A stretch of DNA of 64,000 bases from Irpex lacteus (Eukaryota; Basidiomycota; Agaricomycetes; Polyporales; Irpicaceae), in NCBI GenBank assembly GCA_001986395.2, contig MQVO02000017.1, positions 62,001-126,000 of the forward strand, given 5' to 3'. This document shows positions 55,301-64,000 of the stretch, one piece after another; the first letter of the stretch is position 1; each line of letters starts with the position of its first letter. The position numbers and the translations under genes were made by a program. The notes beneath the pieces were generated by a model. It was not told the origin of the DNA. It ran no database searches and saw only the letters and a program-made list of their open reading frames with translations.

Positions 55301-58300
55301 GCCGCTGAGGGAGATCTTCCTCATCATCGAACATGGTGTATTCCGTGGCCGCACGCACCGTGCCTGGAGCGTCGTTGGAGTACATACGAGATAGGGCGTC
55401 AGGAAGCAAGTTATCTGGCCCTGGGATGTATTGAACGGTGAAGTTAAATTCTGAAATGTGCTCAATCCATCGCGCCTGTCGAGCTGAGAGGTTGCGCTGT
55501 TTCAACAGGTGCGTTAGCCCTTTATGGTCGGTGACCCAAGTAAACGAGCAACCCAGTAGAATATCCCTATGACGGCGCATGGATTCCACACCGGCAAGCA
55601 TTTCTATCTCGTGAATAGGATAATTAGCTTGAGCTGACGAGAGCTTAGCAGAAAAAAATGCAGCCACTTTCGCTGTTCGGTGCTCCGCACCTTGAGCGAT
55701 TACACCGGCAATCCCGCTCACAGAACCGTCAGTGATGAGCCAGATTGGAGGAGCATCTTCACTGTAGCGAAGCGGTACCCGGTGATGATCACGGTATGTG
55801 GAAACTAATGAGCGGACTTCATCAAAAGCCCTCTGATATGTGTCATTCCAGGAGAATGATCGGTCATTTGCTGTAAGCTCCGTCAGAACACCCATAGGGA
55901 TACGCACTGAGGCAATGTCGTCTGCCAGGTATCCAACGGAACCTAGGAATCCGCGTAGCAGCTCCTTCGAGGTGGGCGGCTTCCAATTCAGAACCGAATC
56001 GACTTTGTCAGGATCCATACGGATGCCCTTGTCGTCGATGACACGGCCCAGGACTTTGAACTCAGAGCAAAGAAAACGCAGCTTGGAGGCATTCAGGTAA
56101 AGTGACTCTCGCTTGAGGATGTCAATAACTAACTTTACATGCTCGACGTGCTCACTTAGAGTGTCTGAATAGATTAAAATATCATCCAAGTAGACATCCA
56201 TGAAAACACCAATGTACGGCCCAAATAAATGATTCATGAGCGTTTGGTAAGTTGCTACTGCGTTACAGTCTCCTTGCTGTAGCACTAAACTGACCATATT
56301 ACCATCTGGAGTAGTCATAGCTGTCCGCTCCACATGATCGGGTTCGATGCGAATACATTCGTAGGCGTCCTTCCCATCGAGGGATGAGCGAAAGGGTTTG
56401 CGTGCGACCCGCCGTAAGATACCGTCCATATCAGGTAAGGGAGATGTTACTTTCACCGTATTGTCGTTGCGCTCACGCAGATCACATACGCAGCGTAGTC
56501 GTGGAGGGATATCTCGTATTCCGGTGCCCGGTTTGGTAAGCAAAAGCATGGGGCTGGTGTTCCGAGCATTACTCATTTTCCACCGGCCTGACTTCAGATA
56601 GGCATCCCGTTTACCAGCCCATAGATGTCGGAGAGCGTCCGGGCAACGCGAAGGGCGCCAGTGGTACACCTTGGAGGGATCCTTCAAAGGAATGGAGTGG
56701 TTAATCGCGCGGAGCGGTGGGAGTGGAGTGTCACTAGCGTCGGTACTCGCAATCGGCTGTGCGTAAGCCTTCAAGATGTCGCGTGCCTGCTCTAATCCGT
56801 GCTCATAGAGTTCCGCTGCTCGAGACTCCAGTACCCGCACGTGCTTCCCCTCAATAGGAAGAGCGGCAGCGCTACCAACTTCGATGGTCAACGGGTTGAA
56901 TCCGAGCATTACCTTATGCTGGAAGAAGAATGGAGTGCCCAATATGATATCATAATTGAGTAAGTTGACCACATCAAAGTGTCGGATACTCTTTACTGAC
57001 TGATAGCTTAGCTCGGCACGACAACCAAGACTAATCTTAGCCCGAGATCCTTGTACCGCAAGATGAACAGGTAACTGTCGTTCCAATTCAAACGTAGAGA
57101 GATGCAACTGATGTACAAGTTTGGTAGATACGAAATCTGCAAGAGACCCAGAGTCCAGAAGAGCTCGAGCTGGGTGACCGTTGACGTGAACTACCACAAC
57201 AGCTGGCTCCGGTATCAGTCGTTTGAAGTCACGAGGCGATGCAGCGTTGCGCTGGATAGCAGGTAGAGTCGGGTGAGTCGGAATACCTGCAGCAAACAGC
57301 TCAAGGCACTCACCAGTATCGTCCTTTTCATGCGAAAATAGGACAGCTAGTTCACCGTCCAAGTCTTCATCATCAAAGGGCTCGTCTTCAAACTCCCTCC
57401 GGATCAACCGCGCAAGAGAGTTCGGAAGATCGAACTGAGGACGCCTAAGGAACGAGACAGGGATCTCGAAATAGAGGTAGTAGTAAGAGTCATGAATAAT
57501 GAGGACGTCTTCGTCATCCTCTGATCGATGACAAACGTAGCGAGGCGTGACCACATTGTGCTCATACTCACGAAGCCAGGCAGCAGGGTAAGGAATTTCT
57601 TCGTTAAGCACAATTTCGACAGCACTGATCAGAGCGTCTCCCATTAGTTCTCCAGGAATACGGGTTCGCATACAGCGTTTGTGTCCCAATTGATGTGCGA
57701 CCCGCTTATGATACCACCTAGGTAGGTTGAAGTCCGGTTGTAAGAGGCGAACAACAGGAATGATGATATCTTCGATAGGCCCAGGTCCCATAATCACGTA
57801 TTCAACGGGGCCTATGCAGTAGGATGCAATATCGTCGGGTTCCCATCGATATGAATCAACCAATACTCGGGAGCAGCAGTAAGGTGCGTGTCGTCGCAAG
57901 ATGTCCGTTGCGTGTCGCTCAAGCGCGTCTCCAAAGCGATGTGGACGTCGTCCTTCTCGGTTAGTGATAGGCAGCTCGAGTATCGGCATCCCGGGGTAGA
58001 TCTCACCAAGAGGCGGCAAATCGATAGCTGAAAGCGAGAGTTCGATGCCGCCAACGGCCTCGGTACTGTCAGCGAGTTGGCGCAGTTCATCAAGCTCGGT
58101 GAAGTTGAGCTCAACATTGTTGGCCGAAACACCCGGAGGCTTGCCTCGCTGCGCAGATGTGGCCGAGTTGGTCTCAGGACAGTTACGAGCTAGATGCCCC
58201 GTGCTGAAGCACTTGAAGCACCGTCCCTCCGCCTTCAAATCCGCCTTCTGTTTGGGTGACAAACGGTTCGCTACTCTGGTCGAGGATTTATCTGCCTTAT

Positions 58301-60305
58301 TCGGCAATGGTGAGTTATTATTCTCGGGTAACGCACGATCAGTCTTAACGTCGGCGACAGTGGAAGAGCGCCCTCCGCCTCGACGACTGCCACCACGAGT
58401 CCGTCCTCGGTCAGGGAAGGAGTTGCCCCGCCCTCCGACCGAGTGAAGAGGCTGAGCCTCAAGCGAACTTTCAGCGAGCTCAAATCGTGTGGCTGCTGCT
58501 ACAACTTCATCCCAGGAGCTGTGGTCGGGATTAAGCCCAAAGCGCCATAGCTCCTTCTGTATGTACTCGTTCAAGCTATGCCAAAGTTTGATGACCTTGT
58601 CTCTTTCAGGAATGGCTCCTACTAGCACAAAGAGTTCCTCGAGTTCGCATGCGTACTCAATCACGGAGGCCGTGCCTTGCTTCCGTCCTGCGAGAGTGTC
58701 TCTTACCCTCATGCGGAAGTCTACTGGGAAGCAGAAGTCGAAGAGTCCCTTGAAGAATGCTTCTAGGGTCCATTTCGCAGCATCCTTGGATACCACCATG
58801 GTGAAGAAACGGTACGCCTTCCCTTTCAGGAAAGACGAGAGCGTTGTTGCGTATCGCTTCGGGTCTAGCGAGTAACCAGTGACATATTCTGTCCCTTCAC
58901 GCAGAAACTTATGGAAGTCTTGAATGTCAGCTCTTCCATCGTATGGCACAGGTTCACGAGGCTTCAGCTTCGGAAGCTTGGCCCGTGATGAAGACCGCCG
59001 TCGTTTCAAATTCTTATCTTTGCGATGACGGCGCGCATGTCGCTGTCGGGAATCTCTTCCGCGGTGGCGTGAAGAGGAGCCATGTGACGAGGAACGCGAA
59101 TCTGAGGAAGAAGACCCCGAATCCGAAGGAGGATCGTCGTCAAAGGCTACCTCCACGGGAGGTCGCGGAATGCTTGCAAATGCTTGCCCAAGGTAGCTGG
59201 TAGGTTCTACCTGGTTCACGGGTCGAAGATTTTCGCCATGTAACTTAGGTAAGTTCCCCCTAGTAAGGTTGTCGGGCTTATGCATGATATTAGAGATATC
59301 CGCTGCTACATGCTCAGAGGCCTTGCGGCTTGAAACTCGATCGTTCAAGGTACTATTGTTGCGGTCCGGCCGCTGCTCGATCATGCGACGCAACGCGTTC
59401 AGTTCTGCTAGTAGCTGATTATTCGAAATAGCTGCTAGTGGCTCTGACTCGTTTTTGGGGTGAGCCTCGTTGTCATCGTAATCCGAGAAAGGTTGTGACA
59501 GATTCTGACTATCGTCCCACAGGTGAAGACCCTCTTGTTCGGTCTCAAAGTTAACCCCATTGTTGTGAAGCTCAGAAGGTCCAGCCGTTGAGTCTCGCGT
59601 GAGCTGATTGTAGTAGAGCAGCAGTTTGCGCTGTACTTCGGCATCCATTTCAGCGGGATCAAGGTTGATGTTGCCCCAATTACGAGGATCGATCGTTTTT
59701 CCTTGTCGCTTCGAGGTACCTTCCCCTCGCGACGACGACTGTTCGTAGTCCATGTGCTTAGCACTGTCATAGTTGACTTTATTCATCCTTTCGTCAAAAG
59801 CATGAATTTCCGCGGCGCTCATGCGAGACATCGCCTGATTGACAGTCTCATGCTGCTCATTTGACAGCACGTCTGTACCGCCTTCCTTGCGTGCACCAAG
59901 GGTAGGCATCCTGGCTTTCTTGCCATACTTCACCTCTGTCCATGGGCCTTCCACAGACTCAGAGGAAACTGTGACATGAGTACGTTCTTGGTCACTCATG
60001 TCCTCAACGGTAGCCGCCTTGGCTTCCTTGATAGATAGAGAAGGAAATATATTGGATAGCCCCGAAGGGCTCACGTCTGAGGCACCAGACCTAGACGGAC
60101 TACGCAACACTACATCGCTATAAAGCGGTTTTGTATCGGAATTAGCAGCGGTCTCGGGAGACATGCTAGGGATGGGAGACAACACGGTAGCCACACTGAC
60201 ACTGGGGAAAGAGGCTGGTGTCCTGAATGCGCCGGGAACGTCTAGAGGCGATTCGGGCACCGAGTTGGCTCGACGACGAAGGTTGTAGCGATGTTGAGGG
60301 GCCAT
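52392..60305 (-). CDS. Gag-pol polyprotein of Ty3/Gypsy retrotransposon (2637 aa)
   Basis: One uninterrupted frame from ATG at 60303-60305. Gag spans about 1-690, with an Arg/Ser-rich stretch at 400-445, a gag-like segment at about 450-610 and a CX2CX4HX4C zinc knuckle (Cys696-Cys709). About 340 residues follow before the aspartic protease motif ALLDSG (Asp1051). Reverse transcriptase has YLDD (1372-1375). RNase H has Asp1526, Glu1568 and Asp1593. Integrase has an HHCC-type finger (His1850/1857, Cys1887/1890) and the DD35E triad Asp1920, Asp1984 and Glu2020, then a GPY/F motif (YIGPYRI, 2154-2160). A chromodomain-like segment (about 2217-2270, with KSGDRTWVPY and KEYLTAMGVS) is followed by an unusual roughly 360-residue C-terminal extension rich in Pro/Gly/Ala near its end. 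Gag and pol are fused without stop or shift. All catalytic residues listed are present, so the protein appears functional. Confidence 0.95.
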   Translation of the reverse strand: MAPQHRYNLRRRANSVPESPLDVPGAFRTPASFPSVSVATVLSPIPSMSPETAANSDTKPLYSDVVLRSPSRSGASDVSPSGLSNIFPSLSIKEAKAATVEDMSDQERTHVTVSSESVEGPWTEVKYGKKARMPTLGARKEGGTDVLSNEQHETVNQAMSRMSAAEIHAFDERMNKVNYDSAKHMDYEQSSSRGEGTSKRQGKTIDPRNWGNINLDPAEMDAEVQRKLLLYYNQLTRDSTAGPSELHNNGVNFETEQEGLHLWDDSQNLSQPFSDYDDNEAHPKNESEPLAAISNNQLLAELNALRRMIEQRPDRNNSTLNDRVSSRKASEHVAADISNIMHKPDNLTRGNLPKLHGENLRPVNQVEPTSYLGQAFASIPRPPVEVAFDDDPPSDSGSSSSDSRSSSHGSSSRHRGRDSRQRHARRHRKDKNLKRRRSSSRAKLPKLKPREPVPYDGRADIQDFHKFLREGTEYVTGYSLDPKRYATTLSSFLKGKAYRFFTMVVSKDAAKWTLEAFFKGLFDFCFPVDFRMRVRDTLAGRKQGTASVIEYACELEELFVLVGAIPERDKVIKLWHSLNEYIQKELWRFGLNPDHSSWDEVVAAATRFELAESSLEAQPLHSVGGRGNSFPDRGRTRGGSRRGGGRSSTVADVKTDRALPENNNSPLPNKADKSSTRVANRLSPKQKADLKAEGRCFKCFSTGHLARNCPETNSATSAQRGKPPGVSANNVELNFTELDELRQLADSTEAVGGIELSLSAIDLPPLGEIYPGMPILELPITNREGRRPHRFGDALERHATDILRRHAPYCCSRVLVDSYRWEPDDIASYCIGPVEYVIMGPGPIEDIIIPVVRLLQPDFNLPRWYHKRVAHQLGHKRCMRTRIPGELMGDALISAVEIVLNEEIPYPAAWLREYEHNVVTPRYVCHRSEDDEDVLIIHDSYYYLYFEIPVSFLRRPQFDLPNSLARLIRREFEDEPFDDEDLDGELAVLFSHEKDDTGECLELFAAGIPTHPTLPAIQRNAASPRDFKRLIPEPAVVVVHVNGHPARALLDSGSLADFVSTKLVHQLHLSTFELERQLPVHLAVQGSRAKISLGCRAELSYQSVKSIRHFDVVNLLNYDIILGTPFFFQHKVMLGFNPLTIEVGSAAALPIEGKHVRVLESRAAELYEHGLEQARDILKAYAQPIASTDASDTPLPPLRAINHSIPLKDPSKVYHWRPSRCPDALRHLWAGKRDAYLKSGRWKMSNARNTSPMLLLTKPGTGIRDIPPRLRCVCDLRERNDNTVKVTSPLPDMDGILRRVARKPFRSSLDGKDAYECIRIEPDHVERTAMTTPDGNMVSLVLQQGDCNAVATYQTLMNHLFGPYIGVFMDVYLDDILIYSDTLSEHVEHVKLVIDILKRESLYLNASKLRFLCSEFKVLGRVIDDKGIRMDPDKVDSVLNWKPPTSKELLRGFLGSVGYLADDIASVRIPMGVLTELTANDRSFSWNDTYQRAFDEVRSLVSTYRDHHRVPLRYSEDAPPIWLITDGSVSGIAGVIAQGAEHRTAKVAAFFSAKLSSAQANYPIHEIEMLAGVESMRRHRDILLGCSFTWVTDHKGLTHLLKQRNLSARQARWIEHISEFNFTVQYIPGPDNLLPDALSRMYSNDAPGTVRAATEYTMFDDEEDLPQRLASFAISVPVLVSAEARAARAPQQPRRRSPRLIEAAETGRPETSKEFAKRIRRLKLHGPRREPAEGGAEASSTSNTGSAGIATPSDPEGASPATSDSDTPRYDSVILDLLGNSNDGLHIPSLVHNRYSEDDSFVPVVKEPKHFKNFVVRDGLILLKDYGMERLCIPNVRVGERSLREIVIAHAHSLLAHLGAFKTLCLLRDHVWWKTMASDVHAYCETCETCKRSKPSNQKPYGLLNPLPVPSTPWEAIGIDFVGPLPTSSNRDGSYDSITVIIDLLTAMVHLVPSRIDYNAREIAELVFAEVYKLHGLPKAIISDRDVLFTSTFWTHLHSLIGVDLRMSSAYHPESDGSTERANRTVTQMLRQCVGPKQHDWVSKLPAIEFAINIARSESTGYAPFFLNTGRMPRSLIWDHANENEYPGVRAYAQKVKFAIMAAHDSIIACRVKQTRDANRRRRAVPFAEGDLVYVSTKNMSLPKGLARKLVPKYIGPYRISKDFHNYSFRIELPDELLRRGIHNVFHASLLRVHEPNDDRLFPGRLASQVAQLSYQDKEWAIDRFTSHVGSGELAVFEAIWKSGDRTWVPYSTAKDLGVFKEYLTAMGVSDIRRLPEGAGKLPSDDPQVYLGATTIETPELRIKGGTYLTVSSRPPPYSLTNLPPLGCLLWDNPFVAVTFEHASHRERHSIRAFRYPWYVSATNELWDRLLNAMVTSPAAFYQILPFPVTSAMSAPMLMGEGTHRLLMRLEDGAITLKDETSGRNYLYSAQTLKIYWEFDDKIRSGSVEITDSVPGGYIEFVELFNADDVCEWKFAYYDVSDGSNVIVGSRIPKRRFVPPAPECENCRSSQSQTTRHLQYIAKRALEQDEYQERMKKQRIAKKNARAGGPGLIGQRAGPSSGFTTPLSTPLVGGQFPPLDPAIPPLFDLNLPVNLAPPVPVDSAASGPQGGQTVVAGGAGNVASAETAANAEVAMAT

Positions 60306-60480
60306 AGTAGTCCAATAAAGAAGCTGAAGATAACTGAAAAGGTATCGGGACTGGGGACGGTAATCTGTGTTGATCAGACACTGAGGGAACCGGTCGTCCA
60401 GTCGGTATCGACGAAAGCGAAGAGAGAAGCTAGAGTTCGAGAGATAGAGATTCTATAGCAGTCGGGTTCGACTCAAAATA

Positions 60481-60745
60481 TGTAACGCTCGTATCGCGGA
60501 TTGGCGCGGATACTGGCGAACACGAGAGCCTTCGAGAGTGGCAACAGAGACTGAGTGGATAAAAGACTGCTATTGCCGGGGGTGGTTCGAAAGCTACTGG
60601 ACTCAGATACATGCGTAAGGTATTTATACGAGTCCGAGGAGACACCAAGCAAAACCAAACAGGAAGGGAGAGACGAGAAAGGGGAGGAGATTATCTAAGC
60701 AGCCGAAAACAGTAAGACGAGACTTGTCCAATCGGACGCGTCACA
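60481..60745 (-). repeat. 5' LTR of the Gypsy element
   Basis: Upstream LTR for the minus-strand polyprotein, 265 bp, no difference seen from the copy at 52017-52281. The untranslated leader (60306-60480) lies between it and the start codon. The target duplication TTACC follows at 60746-60750. Confidence 0.95.
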
Positions 60746-63733
60746 TTACCTTGGTAATATTGGTTTCAGACTCCGCAAGTCGAGCGCCAGTGCATTACTT
60801 ACTCGCACATTTACGCCACTTCTACAACGACCACCACCGTCGAACCCTTCTTACTCTCAGTCATCCATGACTGTCCTCGTGCACTACGTATCAAGCTCTT
60901 TGAGCGCTCTCCGTTAGAGGCGAAGAACAAAAAAGGCCTGCCAGTGTCCTTCTATCCCTCCTGGTCGTTTCCGTCGACAAGAGCCGGCGTAGGCGATGAG
61001 GAGAGATATAAGGATCACTCGACGTGGGGTGTGCATGTTTTCGTAAGGTGCGTGGGTTGCGTTTCTTCTACAAGCAAGCCACTCACTGTGATCCTCGTAG
61101 CTCGCAAGGATAGGGCACGTCAGCTTCTGGATTGCGCATTATCGAACGTTTGGAACCCCGGTACGCCGGTACACGCGCAAGATATCAAACCTTCAAGCTT
61201 CTAGAGCGATTTGGGGAGATTATTCGGGCTGTTCGCCTCGTTTGGATTGGCGACATGATCGACTCCTGCCAGTCGACAGCTCGTACGTGAGTGCCCTCAT
61301 GGAGAAGCTGATTTCGAGGTACTGAAGCCTGGTTCTGGTGGAGTAGACGGTGGTTGGGCTCATAAGGCCAGGTTGTCGGGAAGAGGTGGATGGCGAACGC
61401 AGCTTAGCACGTAGGATATGACAGAGGTGGCGTGGTACGTTCGTTCTATTCAATGCAGGCACTCACGTTCAGTGGGTTTAGTAGTGTCAGTGACTATGGA
61501 CGACCTCAGGATTTCGATCGATCCAGCCAGCGCATCCTCCCTCTCGCAAACATTGCACCTTGAAGCTCGGTCCTGATCCTGTCCGCGTACGTCTCTACTT
61601 CTCCAGGTGCCAGTTGTCTGCAAGGTACTACTGTGCGTGTATACAGACTTTTTAGACGCAAATTAAAGTGTTATCATCCAGTATTCGATGACTTCAAGCA
61701 CGCTACCACCGGCGCCTGTAAAATTGCCTTATGAGGCAATCAGAAAGCTACTACGCCGCCCAAGCTTGTGTCGTCGATCTCTCGTATTCCCCGCAATATA
61801 GCCTCTCCATATCGTACCGCCCCTCTCTCCCTTTTCCGTGCGTCTAACCCCCTCGTTCACCCATATCGCCTATCCATCTGCTTGTCGACTCGTCGCCTTC
61901 GCGAAGATCCCACCTTGAGCCTTGTAGTGTACGAAATCGACGTGCTCGTTCATTGCGCTCAATATCTGACGTTTTTCGCGTGCCGTCAGTACAGTCGGTA
62001 TCACCGTCTCTTATCCGGTTGTACTGGCCTTTTCGCTTCTGTCACTACGATCGCCCACCGATCACTCGTCGATCACCCTTCGATCGCACCCATGAACACC
62101 TACGCCCATACAAGAGACACCGGGAAGCTTGCGGATCCCGGCACAAGTCCTGCGATGCTCGATTTTTCCCTTGATATACCACGATACCCATACAGCCGAT
62201 TTCATGCTGGTTGTCGAGTCGCGAGGGCACGCACCGTGGTATGTTCGCTCCTGATTTGTAAACAGACGTACTGACCGAGATGCTTCAGCCAAGCAGTTAA
62301 CTTTTACTGATGTCAATGCTCAAGTCTGCAGCTGCAGAGAATACTGCGGTAGCTCGTGGTGCCGGCCACATATCGCATTGCACGGGTGTGTCATCACTAG
62401 CGTGGAAATGCATAGTGCGTCGCTTTTCATAAGTAGTCCGGATACCCAACGCAGCTGTCACAGAATATCGAAAACCGATGCAGGATCCTGGCGTTGCTTT
62501 CACGATCAAGTGTTAACGTCCTAGCGGGCTGAGAAGAGTGAACTGGGTCTAATCTCAGCAATAGTACAGTGCATGTATCAGTGGTACGACTTGCCACTAC
62601 AACCGTTCGCCCTCTGACAGATTTAGATACATATGTCGATAGAAAAACGAACATGCAGAGGTTGTCAGAGGTGTGGTAGCGCTGGAGATGTCCGTCGAAG
62701 CGGTGGTCATGCCCCAACACGTCTCGTTCGAGGTTCGGGAGATAGGTGTGTAAGAGTCGCTTCATATAAGCACATATACGTTTCTAATCAACGGTGCATC
62801 ACACAGTACAGAGGCTTGCGTAGTCCTCTTTGGTGCTTTTCGAGACCTGGCATTGTCACGGCCTCAGTCTACGATTGTATGGTGTGACTGCAGCATACTA
62901 GTCATTCAGAGCCCACTTGAGAGTAGAGGAAAAATTCGACTCGGTAGACGTTTGAATACATCACGTGTCGATGCCGGAGGTTGGAGTGAACAATCAAGTG
63001 GGCATTCAATTGAAGATATTCGTATACTAGTCCCGAGTACATGATATGTGTTGCTACAGCTGCCATACAATGATTATCAATATTGCGTGAATTGTCGGAG
63101 GATGCGGTCCATAGTATGAGAAAGCGCGAAATAGAGTACTAGTTGGCGTAGGACTTGCTTCATACGAGCATGTAGCCCTTTCTGACACACAGTAGTACAG
63201 AAAATCGAGACCTGGCATTGCCACGATTCACGTGGCCACGGTCTCGGTCCACAATTGCAATGTGCAGTAGACACAAGCATACTACACGCCTAGTCATTCG
63301 TGGGTCGGTTGAGAAGCGGGAGACGATTGTGTAGATGTTAGTAGGTGTGGGCGTGCGGCTACATTACGCGTCGATAGCAGAGGTTAGAGCGAAGAAGTAA
63401 CGATTGAAGATAAGTATATTCGCATAAACGCGGTATCTGATGTGTGTTATTTAATTGGCTATGCGATCATCGTCGATATTTTGTGGGATGCTGAAGGGTG
63501 CAATACATATTAGAAAGCGCGGGATGTGATGGCATTGGCGGCCACATTGCTTGCTTCATTCGGTGATGATAGCGATGACGGCGACCTCGAGAACGCAGCG
63601 CAAAAGTGTGAAATGACATTCGACAAGGCGTATGGCAGCGGCTTGTTGATAGTGTCAGGTGCTATTACCGATATGCTGTATGTTAGCGACATAACTGTTG
63701 CGAGGGACAACACTGAGATGTACACACAGGGTG
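60746..63733. repeat. Array spacer right of the retrotransposon
   Basis: Continues the module series interrupted by the retrotransposon: 61560-61760 matches 46620-46815 (both with TTGCCTTATGAGGCAATCAGA-like sequence) and 61960-62290 matches 46850-47200 (ATCGCCCACCGATCAC). Two GACCTGGCATTG blocks (62843-62854 and 63209-63220) with GTCTACGATTGTATGGTGTG- and GTCCACAATTGCAATGTGCA-like sequence indicate a further local duplication, about 366 bp apart. No gene was recognised. Confidence 0.55.
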
Positions 63734-64000
63734 TCATTGTAACCTCCCTCGAATCATCTTCTTGAGCTGCGCTTGAAGTATGTGCAAGCTCTTCAAGACG
63801 TCCTGTTTGTACGAATGCCAAGTCGAGACCGGTGGGTCTGTCCAGATGCGACCTGACAGACTGAAATCAGTACTGCAAGCGTAGGAGCGATGTATCAGGC
63901 AACGCACCGTTAGGCTCCAGCGTGACTGGATCTACGCCCACTGCTCTACCCGCTTCCTCCTCGTACGCGAGCAGAATCTCGATAGTTTCATTCACCGGGG
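63734..64000 (-). CDS. F-box-like protein G, C-terminal part only (cut by window end)
   Basis: Exon 63908-64000 encodes the family block ending VGVDPVTLEPN. The 55-nt intron at 63853-63907 has the conserved GTGCGT donor, and the last exon 63734-63852 reads GRIWTDPPVSTWHSY and ends LHILQAQLKKMIRGRLQ. Intron position, length and donor match genes A, C, E and F, and the tail is in the correct frame, so this end looks intact. The F-box and N-terminal exons lie beyond the window. Confidence 0.75.

Larger units (their letters stand above)
52017..60745 (-). mobile_element. Intact Ty3/Gypsy-type LTR retrotransposon
   Basis: Two 265-bp LTRs (52017-52281 and 60481-60745) that appear identical by eye bound a single long minus-strand ORF. 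The flanking 5-bp target duplication is TTACC (52012-52016 and 60746-60750). Domain order protease, RT, RNase H, integrase assigns it to the Ty3/Gypsy group, and a chromodomain-like segment after the integrase suggests a chromovirus-like element. Next to the 5' LTR (60461-60480, read on the minus strand) is TTTTGAGTCGAACCCGACTG. It resembles the complement of a tRNA T-arm and may belong to the primer-binding region, but I cannot name the tRNA. Matching LTRs, intact coding capacity and a perfect target duplication mean recent insertion into the spacer upstream of gene F. Confidence 0.95.
28770..64000 (-). repeat. Tandem array of F-box-like gene plus spacer units (at least five)
   Basis: Five paralogous genes in the same orientation (stops or 3' ends at 28770, about 36435, 41402, 48146 and 63734) are separated by spacers that share diverged modules in the same order. 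Examples are a module with CCTTTCCGAACGCTC-like sequence at 38875-39000, 44700-44820 and 51400-51520; a GACGACCACCTTCC-like module at about 34590-34900, 39500-39880 and 45330-45670; a GAGGCAATCAGA module at 46620-46815 and 61560-61760; and a GTACGCTCGTGGTTCT-like module at about 35390, 40390, 47110 and 62230. Gene-to-gene distances are about 7.7, 5.0, 6.7 and 15.6 kb. The last shrinks to about 6.9 kb once the retrotransposon is subtracted. Confidence 0.8.

Noticed and set aside
60461..60480. tRNA gene or tRNA fragment next to the 5' LTR
   Set aside because: Only a T-arm-like string is present; no acceptor stem or anticodon arm could be folded, so at most it is part of a primer-binding region.
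63526..63765. 79-codon plus-strand frame near the window end
   Set aside because: Its 3' end overlaps the last exon of F-box-like gene G on the other strand, and it has no recognisable motif.

Overview
The window looks like the genome of a mushroom-forming basidiomycete (Agaricomycetes). Its genes are cut by many short GT-AG introns of about 45-70 nt, some exons are only 14-24 nt, and the gene families are fungal: an FRE-type ferric reductase, a secreted S41 peptidase, F-box-like paralogs and a TET/JBP-like dioxygenase-fold protein. Mobile DNA is abundant. No rRNA, tRNA or CRISPR array was recognised.

Layout. Positions 1-4985 hold the 3' part of a Helitron-like element that is visibly A+T richer than the rest. 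It has a truncated Rep part containing a chromodomain-like segment, a frame shift, then a PIF1-type helicase ending in a USP-like cysteine-protease domain. An F-box-like gene at 6034-8219 is split by a solo LTR with a perfect 5-bp target duplication. A 12-exon ferric reductase gene (12104-14774) has a palindromic TTATCAGATAA site about 0.5 kb upstream. A divergent, intact F-box-like paralog lies at 16443-18080, an acidic-protein gene at 18543-19587, a non-autonomous TA-flanked inverted-repeat element at 20589-21265, an 18-exon S41 peptidase gene at 22012-25004, and a dioxygenase-fold gene at 25529-27223.

From 28.7 kb to the end, the window is a tandem array of F-box-like genes, all on the minus strand: C at 28770-30763, D (pseudogene) at 36435-38103, E at 41402-43348, F at 48146-50019 and G (partial) at 63734-64000. 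Each is followed by related, diverged intergenic modules, so the duplicated unit was gene plus spacer. The first spacer also carries a local duplication and a satellite. The unit after F was enlarged by an intact Ty3/Gypsy-type retrotransposon (52017-60745) with two 265-bp LTRs that match by eye, a TTACC target duplication and one 2637-codon ORF. Without this element the F-to-G spacing is close to the E-to-F spacing.

The F-box-like genes share one architecture: tandemly duplicated short N-terminal exons ending in a VSEvTeSE-like motif, one large F-box exon, a 370-380 nt exon, a roughly 55-nt intron and a tiny last exon ending in a LQxQLKK-like tail. Members range from intact to broken by a solo LTR, repeat slippage or indel. 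This suggests a lineage-specific, fast-evolving set of putative SCF ubiquitin-ligase adaptors growing in a transposon-rich region. The most unexpected observation is that the Helitron and the Gypsy polyprotein both carry a chromodomain-like segment with the same GDxTW...YLxxxGVS...LP signature.
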